Assembly (NCBI GenBank): GCA_027257055.1
Contig: JAPVLO010000153.1
Location: forward strand, 930,001 to 994,000
Length of the DNA: 64,000 nt
Reading direction: 5' to 3'
Source: Cephalopachus bancanus
Taxonomy: Eukaryota > Chordata > Mammalia > Primates > Tarsiidae
The notes beneath the pieces were generated by a model. It saw nothing but the letters and a program-made list of their open reading frames with translations, was not told where the DNA came from and did not search any database. Positions 57,860 to 64,000 of this stretch are shown piece by piece (positions within the stretch are counted from its first letter, which is position 1; every line of letters begins with the position of its first letter). The position numbers were made by a program, and so were the translations under genes.

Positions 57860-58460
57860 AAAGTCAAATTCTGGGGCAGGGATTAGTATGCTTTTAGTTG
57901 TACATAGTTCCATCATATTAGGTGGAACTATTATCTTGTTATTGTTTCTATTTGGAAATTAAGCATGGTTTGAAGAGGTACATATGGATGCCAAGTTGAG
58001 AAAGAGAAGACAACGTTAGATGACAACTCAGTTGGATTAAGGATTGCATAGAAACTTGGTAAAACATGAGTTGGAGTGTGTCTGTAAGAGAGTTTTCAGA
58101 GGAGATTAGTATGTGAATCTGAGTAAACTAGGTGAGGAAGATCTTCTGCCAAAATCCTGCTGTTACTAAGTAATCCACTGGATTACTGCCCTTAAATTTT
58201 TTTAAGTGGGTTCTTCTGATAAAAAGTTCTCATGATAGATTTCCTAGTATTGTAATAAACAGTTTTTTCTTTAATTTCTACATGTGTTTAAAACATGTAT
58301 TTTCTTTGATACTTTTATTGAGAGCAAGATTGATTGATTGATTGATTTTACCAGTGTTGTATAATTTCTATTGTCTCTTGTAGGAGAGGAGATGATTTTA
58401 TTTGGTAAAGCAAGTAGTGTCAGAGTCTCACCAACACTGGCCAGTTTTGGAAATAAGGAT
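57860..58460. other. Unassigned DNA
   Basis: AT-rich with a short (GATT)n run near 58330. No gene. Confidence 0.4.
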
Positions 58461-58473
58461 AAAAAGTAACTGT

Positions 58474-58751
58474 GGCCGGGCTCGGTGGCTCAACCTGTAA
58501 TCCCACGCCTTTGGGAGGCTGAGGTGAGTGAATTGCCTGAGCCTGCAGGTTCGAGACCCATCTGGGCAGCGAGACCTCATCTCTATAATAAATCAAAAAA
58601 TCAGCCGGGCGTGGTAGCACATACCTGTAATTCCGGCTACTTGGAAGGCTGAGGCGGAAGGATCGCCGGAGCCCAGCAAGTCGAGGCTGCAGTGGCCGGG
58701 AGCGGCCACTGCACTCCAGTCTGGGCGACAGAGTGAGACTCCAACTCAAAA
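58474..58751 (+). mobile_element. Alu-type dimeric SINE, young subfamily
   Basis: Starts GGCCGGGCTCGGTGGCTCAA. Right arm with GTGGCCGGGAGCGGCCAC. Duplications AAAAAGTAACTGT (58461-58473) and AAAAAGTAATTGT (58752-58764). Confidence 0.94.
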
Positions 58752-58804
58752 AAAAAGTAATTGTGCTTTTCTTCCCTCCTTCAGTAAACTGCTCCTCAAT
58801 CTTC

Positions 58805-58855
58805 TTTGTTTTTACTTTTTATTTTAAAGATGTGAGGTATAATTCAGGGTTAGGT
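58805..58855 (-). mobile_element. Ultra-short L1 3' end
   Basis: T-rich start, then TTAAAGATGTGAGGTATAAT and TCAGGGTTAGG, matching 18280-18317 in the young L1 3' end. About 50 bases. Duplications not resolved. Confidence 0.6.
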
Positions 58856-58859
58856 TCTC

Positions 58860-60040
58860 CCTAACCTTTTAATTTTGTAGTATCTCAAGTCAGATTTGGT
58901 CCTCTTCTTTAGCTAAGCTCACAGTCTTGATGATTTCATTCAGGCTTATGATTGGATCCTTCATACTATGTTAACATTCCCAAATTTTTATCTCTAGCCC
59001 AGACCTTGCTCTCAAACTCCAGACTTATATATCCAATTGCTGACTCAATGTCTCCACTTGAATGCCCAATCACATGCCAAACTTAGCATGTCCAAAACTG
59101 AACTTCTACTCTTTTCCCACAGACCCTTTGCTCTAGGGGTTCCCTCTGCTGGAACACTCCCAAGGAAGCTGATTGACTAACTTCACATCCTACAATCTTT
59201 GCTCAACTATTACTATCTCAGTGCGTCTTGCCCTGCCTCATTTGATACTGCAATCCACTCTTCTCTCCTTCCTCCTTTCTGTCTGTGTTCTATCGTTTTT
59301 GCCCATAGCACTTTTAACCTACTATTTTATTTCCCTGTTTATTTTGTATCCACTAAGATATAAGTTCTTTAAGGGCACCATCTTTTTCTCTTTGGTTCCT
59401 GGCATACAGGGGTGGGGGGGTACAAAACAATATATATTTATTTTAAAATTGTGTATTCTTACACATTTAAATTTCAGTCACCTTCAAAATACTCTCTTTT
59501 TGAGGTAACACGCCTATCGAGACACCTTTACCACTGCTCAAAACTGTTGTTGAACTCATCAATTTTGATGCCTTTTACTGCTTCTGCCAATTTTTGTCTC
59601 ACCTCTTCCACATCAGCAAAATGTTTTCCTTTGAGAACTTTTTCTATCCAGGGAAACAAACAACAAAAAAAGTCATTCAAGGTTAGATTGGGTAAAAAAG
59701 GAGGGTGGGCATGCCATTTTTAGTCAAAAACTGCTGAACACTCAGCACAGGTGCACTTGTAAAGCACCCATCATGAAATGGGCAAATGTGTTGAAAGAAT
59801 GTCCAAAAAAAAATTCACTGAAGCTGAATGTGGCCTCTCACAACAATACTAGCTGGTACAATGATGTTGATGAGTTCCTAGAACAATTACCTAGCAAGGG
59901 AAGCCTGTACTACAAGAGGCCCACCCTTCAAAAGATAATTCTGGGATTTCTTGGGTCCCTCCTCTTATCTCAGGTACCCAATATGCTGCCTGGCACATAG
60001 TAGCTGATCAGTAATTATTTATTGAATGAACAGAGGAAAA
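58860..60040 (+). mobile_element. L2 LINE, 3' end, split by a mariner
   Basis: 58860-59408 reads as L2 late ORF and 3' UTR (CCAGACCTTGCTCTCAAACT, TAAGTTCTTTAAGGGCACCA). It resumes at about 59966 with the L2 terminus (GCCTGGCACATAGTAGCTGA, TTATTTATTGAATGAAC). Confidence 0.75.
59409..59965 (-). mobile_element. Second Tc1/mariner-type transposon copy
   Basis: Homologous to 2528-3140 across most of its length. Minus-strand translation gives the C-terminal half of a mariner transposase, ending in a KREYFEGD-like block near 59470-59500, preceded by LTLNDFF near 59675 and GKHFADVEEV near 59610. The catalytic HDNA region is decayed. Its right part (59770-59930) diverges from the first copy. Confidence 0.7.
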
Positions 60041-60477
60041 TAAACAAATTTCTGAATCCCCAATGCATGTACATTTATGTATAGGTTCACATCTAAATAA
60101 ATAACATATGAAAAAAATCTAACCTATAGATCCTCCACACTACACCACTTTTTCCCTGCCTGCATAACTCTTTCGTTTACTACTTTTCCTTCCTTCTCCC
60201 TTCTTCTTTTCCCTTGTCAAATGTTTGATGGTCCCTTGCTGTACCTTGTCTTCCACTCAGTAAACTCTATTGAAAAGTAGAGTAACACTGGGGTGAAGAG
60301 CCCTGTTTAAATCTGTTTCTTGAATCTCTGTTTCTCTGCACCTTTGTTGTCATTAATATGCATGCAGAAAATCCAGAAAACATCTTCTGGATGTTAACGG
60401 AGATCAGCAAAATTCCATCCCCAATTTACCTAGACTTAACAGTATTATTGAGTGAATACATAAAGAAACTTTAAAAT

Positions 60478-60524
<47 letters not shown>

Positions 60525-61019
60525 AACACACAATGGTATCAACCAAGAATGAAATAATGCATGTGATGTACAATCTAGTAAGTTCTAAGAATTACAGATA
60601 ATGCAGATATTTTAATTTCATATTCTAAGATGCATGATTTTATAATGTTGTATTTTTCAACTAAATCAGAATTTAGTAGGCATAGATCCTGTGAGTTAGG
60701 GTACAGCAGAATTGACCATTTCTTTCAGATAAGAACATCATCATACAGCATGTTGGCTCTAAGGTCACTCTTGAAATAATTAAAATCTCAATATGATTTC
60801 TTTTTTCCTTTCTACCACGTATTGAGAATTTCTATGTTCCTGTCTCATACCTTCCTTAGCTAGGATTAGGAAAATCAAATGTCATTATAAATTCATGTTG
60901 AATTTGGGTGTTCTTTGGCTAAGATATTTCTGACTGACCAAAGTTTTCTGCTATTTCATAAAATCTAAAAAACTGTCTACTCTAGTACTGAGTGGCTCCT
61001 TTACTATTGAATATAATAC
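60041..61019. other. Unassigned DNA with a TG repeat
   Basis: No gene or named repeat apart from the TG run. Confidence 0.4.
60480..60521. repeat. (TG)n microsatellite
   Basis: About 21 uninterrupted TG units. Confidence 0.97.
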
Positions 61020-64000
61020 CTGATAACTTTTTGTTTGTTTTTCCTTTATCAAATATACTTTTACAAATATATTCTTCTAGTCTGTGCCTTATCTTTTTAT
61101 TCTCTTGACAATGTTTTTCACAGAACAGAAATCCTTAATTTAATGATATCTAATTTATTTTTTTCATTGATTATGACTTTAGGATTTAATCTAAGTTATC
61201 ATCAATCCCTAGTTGATCTAAATTTTTTTCTGTTATCTGCTAGGAGTTTTATAGTTTTGTATTTTACATTTAGGTTTTTGATCCATTTTCAGTTAATTTT
61301 TGTGAGTGTGTGACATCTCTGTCTAGACTCATTTATTTTCCATGTAGATATCCAGTTGTATCAGAACTGTTTGCTTAAAAGATTTTCTTTTCTTTTCTTT
61401 TCTTTTTTTTTGAGTTGGAGTCTCAGGCTGGAGTTCAGTGGTATGCTCACCGAAGTGGCATGCTCACCGCCACCACAGCCTCTACCTGCTGATTTCAGAC
61501 TATCCTTCCTCCTCAGCCTTCCAAGTAGCTGGAACCATAGGCACGTGCCACCATGCCCAGCTAATTTTTTATTTATTGTAGAGACAAGGTTTCACCAAGC
61601 TGCCCATGCTGGTCTCAAGCCAATGGACTCAGGCAGTCTTCTTGCCTGTCTCCCAAAGAGCCAGACTTCCTTTTCTTCATTGTGCTACCCACTCTTCATT
61701 GTGCTGCCTTTGCTCCTCTAACAAAGACTAGCTGACTATATTTATGTGAGTCTATTTTTGTGCTCTCTATTCTGTTACATTGATCAGATTGTCTATTCTT
61801 TACCAATCCTACACTGTTTTGATTACTGTAGCTTTATAGCAAGTCTTGAAATTGGGTAGTGTCAGTCCTCCATCTTGTTCTTTTGCCTCTCCATATAAAC
61901 TTTAGAACAGTTTGTTGATATTCACTAAATAATTTTCTGAAATTTTTATTGGAATTTCATTAAATTTAAAGATCTTATTGGGAAGAACTGACATCCTGAC
62001 AACATTGAGTCTTATTTTCCATGAACATAGAGTATCTCTTCATTTGTGTCTTTTTAAAAAATTTCTTATATTAGAGTTTTGTAGTTTTCATCATGTAGGT
62101 CTTGCACATATTTTGTTAGATTTATTCCTAAGTGTTTCATTTTAGAAAGGTACTACTAAAATGGTATTGTTTTTCATTTCAAATTCTACCTATTAATTGC
62201 TAGTACATAGGAAAGCAATTGACTTTTTATGATAACCTTGCTATAGTTGTTTATTAGTTCCAAGAGTGTTTTGGCTGATTCTGTTTTTCTGTGTAGATGA
62301 TCATGTCATCTGCAAATAAAAACAATTTTATTTCTTCCATCTGAATCCGTATACATTTAATTTCCCTTCCCTGTCTCTTGCACTAGCTACAATTTTCAGT
62401 ATGATGTTAAAAACTAGTACCTGATCTTACTGGAAAATCTGAGTTTTGCACTTTTAAGTCTGAAGTACCTGTAGGCTTTTTATAGATATTATTAATATGG
62501 TTGAGGAATATCCCCTTTATTCCTAGTTGTTTTTTCCTTCCAAGAGCATTAGTTTTATTTGCTTCCCTGAAGTATTATTCCTAGTTTACTGAGAATTTTT
62601 ATCATGAATGGGTGTTACATTTTCTCAAATGTTTTTTCATATGATTTTTCTTCTTTAACCTATATTCATGGATTATATTAATTGGTTTATAAATGTCAAA
62701 CCCAGTTTTACATACCTGGAATAAACCTTACTTGGTTTGGGTGCATAATTTTTTATATACAAGTGGGTTTGATTTGTTAATGTTTTGTTGCGGATGTTTG
62801 CCACTACGTAGTCAGTCTGTAATTTTCTTTTCTTGTAATGTCGTTGTGAGATTTGGGTATTAAGGTACACCTGGTCTCATTGAATGAATTTGAAAGTATT
62901 CCCTGTGCTTTCAGCTCTGAAAGAGATTATAGAGATTTGATATAATTTCTTCCTTAAATGTTTGGTGAAATTCACCAGTGAACCCATCTGTACCTAATAC
63001 TTTATATTTTAGAAGGTTATTGATTATTGATTAAATTTCTGTAAAAGATATAAGGATATTCAGATTTTATATTTCTCTTGCATAAATTTTTCCATATTGT
63101 GTTTTTCAAGGATGTCATCAATTTAGGTTATCAAATGTGTGGCATAGTTTTTCATAATACTCCTTTATTATCCATTTAATGACCATGAGATCCATATCTT
63201 GTTGTTGTTGTTCTTAGTCTGACTAGAAGCTTATTGATTTTATTGATATTAATCTTTTCAAAGAACCAGATTTTGGTTATGTTTATTTTTATCTATTTAT
63301 TGTCTGTTTTCATTTTAAATAACTTCCATCCAAATTCTTTTTTTCTGTTTACTTTAGATTTCATTTGCTCTTCTTTCATAGTTTGCTACAGTAGAAGTTT
63401 AGACGATTTTAGATTTTTCTTCTTTTCTAAGATCTGAATTCAGTGTATACATTTCTAAGCACTGCTTTCACAGCAACCCAAAAATTTTGATAAATTCTAT
63501 TTTCATTTAACTTATTTTTAAATTTCTCTCTAGGGTTTTTCATTAATCTATGTGGCATATAGAAATTTGTTTCCTAATCTCCAAGTATTTGGGGGTTTTC
63601 TAACTGTCTTTCTCTTATTGATTTCTAATTTAATTCCACTGTGGTCTGAGAGGAGATCTTTTATGATTTTTGTTCTTTTGAATAGGTTAATGTGTGTTTT
63701 AAGGCCCATAATGTGGTCTATTGGTGAATGTTTTACGTGAGCTTGAGAAAAATACATATTTTGCTATTTTTTTTGTGAAATGGTCTACAGATGTTAGTTA
63801 TATTCATGTGTATTGATGGTGTTGTTGAGTTCAACTAGTGTCCTTTCAAATTCTCTACCTGCTGACTCTGCCCATTTCTGACAGAAGGGTGTTGAAGTGC
63901 ACCTATGATAGTAGATTCATCTATTTATCCTTGCAGTTTAGTCAGTTTTTGCATCATATACCTTAATGCTGTGTTAGGCACATACACAATAAGAATTGTT
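61020..64000 (-). mobile_element. Old L1, ORF2 region, running off the window
   Basis: Reverse of ORF2 from its C-terminal domain (61030) to the endonuclease (63548-63757: DHIMGLKTHINLFKR, SDHSGIKLEIN). No open frame of useful length. It is interrupted by an Alu and continues past the right edge. Confidence 0.8.
61390..61668 (-). mobile_element. Alu-type SINE, diverged
   Basis: Reverse orientation after a TTTTC-rich tail. It has a duplicated GGCATGCTCACCG-like block near 61441-61468 and a worn left arm. Inserted in the old L1. Confidence 0.8.

Noticed and set aside
1..64000. CRISPR arrays, bacterial operons, riboswitches
   Set aside because: The sequence is a mammalian nuclear genome; no spaced direct-repeat array or operon structure seen.

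Overview
The window is AT-rich primate DNA made almost entirely of interspersed repeats, and I find no intact host protein-coding gene. The primate call rests on 14 dimeric 7SL-derived (Alu-type) SINEs with an A-rich linker, A-tails and target-site duplications. The young copies carry neither the lemur nor the galago/loris right-arm features I remember. A tarsier-like lineage is therefore my best guess, made by exclusion and not proven. Old shared mammalian repeats (L2, MIR, MER5A, Tigger-like) form the background.

Layout. 1-5.2 kb: unassigned DNA, then an old minus-strand L1 hit by two TA-flanked Tc1/mariner-type transposons, a 48-base L1 insertion and an Alu. 5.2-7.4 kb: two Alus and a MIR. 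7.68-11.50 kb: a defective class II (betaretrovirus-like) endogenous retrovirus. 11.6-18.2 kb: L2, Alus and L1 ends. 18.3-25.8 kb: a near full-length minus-strand L1 joined to a second L1 3' end. 26-30 kb: Tigger-like element and old L1s. 30.5-37.3 kb: a full-length plus-strand L1 with a 14-base duplication. 38.4-40.7 kb and 50.8-54.2 kb: L1 pieces in opposite orientations. 41-50 kb: L2, MIR, MER5A, L1 ends and a 75-base retrocopy. 55-60 kb: L2, Alus, a triplet repeat and a second mariner copy. 61-64 kb: an old minus-strand L1 that leaves the window.

The main discovery is in the retrovirus. Its env remnant contains a 282-base piece of the host gene SMYD3 (a SET-domain methyltransferase) in circularly permuted order: the second half comes first, joined by a clean exon-like junction to the first half. 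The two parts add up to exactly one 94-codon unit without gap or overlap. This is what one lap of reverse transcription around a circular RNA would leave. The same provirus also has an abnormal left end: instead of a 5' LTR it carries a truncated LTR in inverted orientation, yet the whole element is flanked by a perfect 6-base duplication. Both oddities fit template switching during one aberrant reverse-transcription event, or successive ones.
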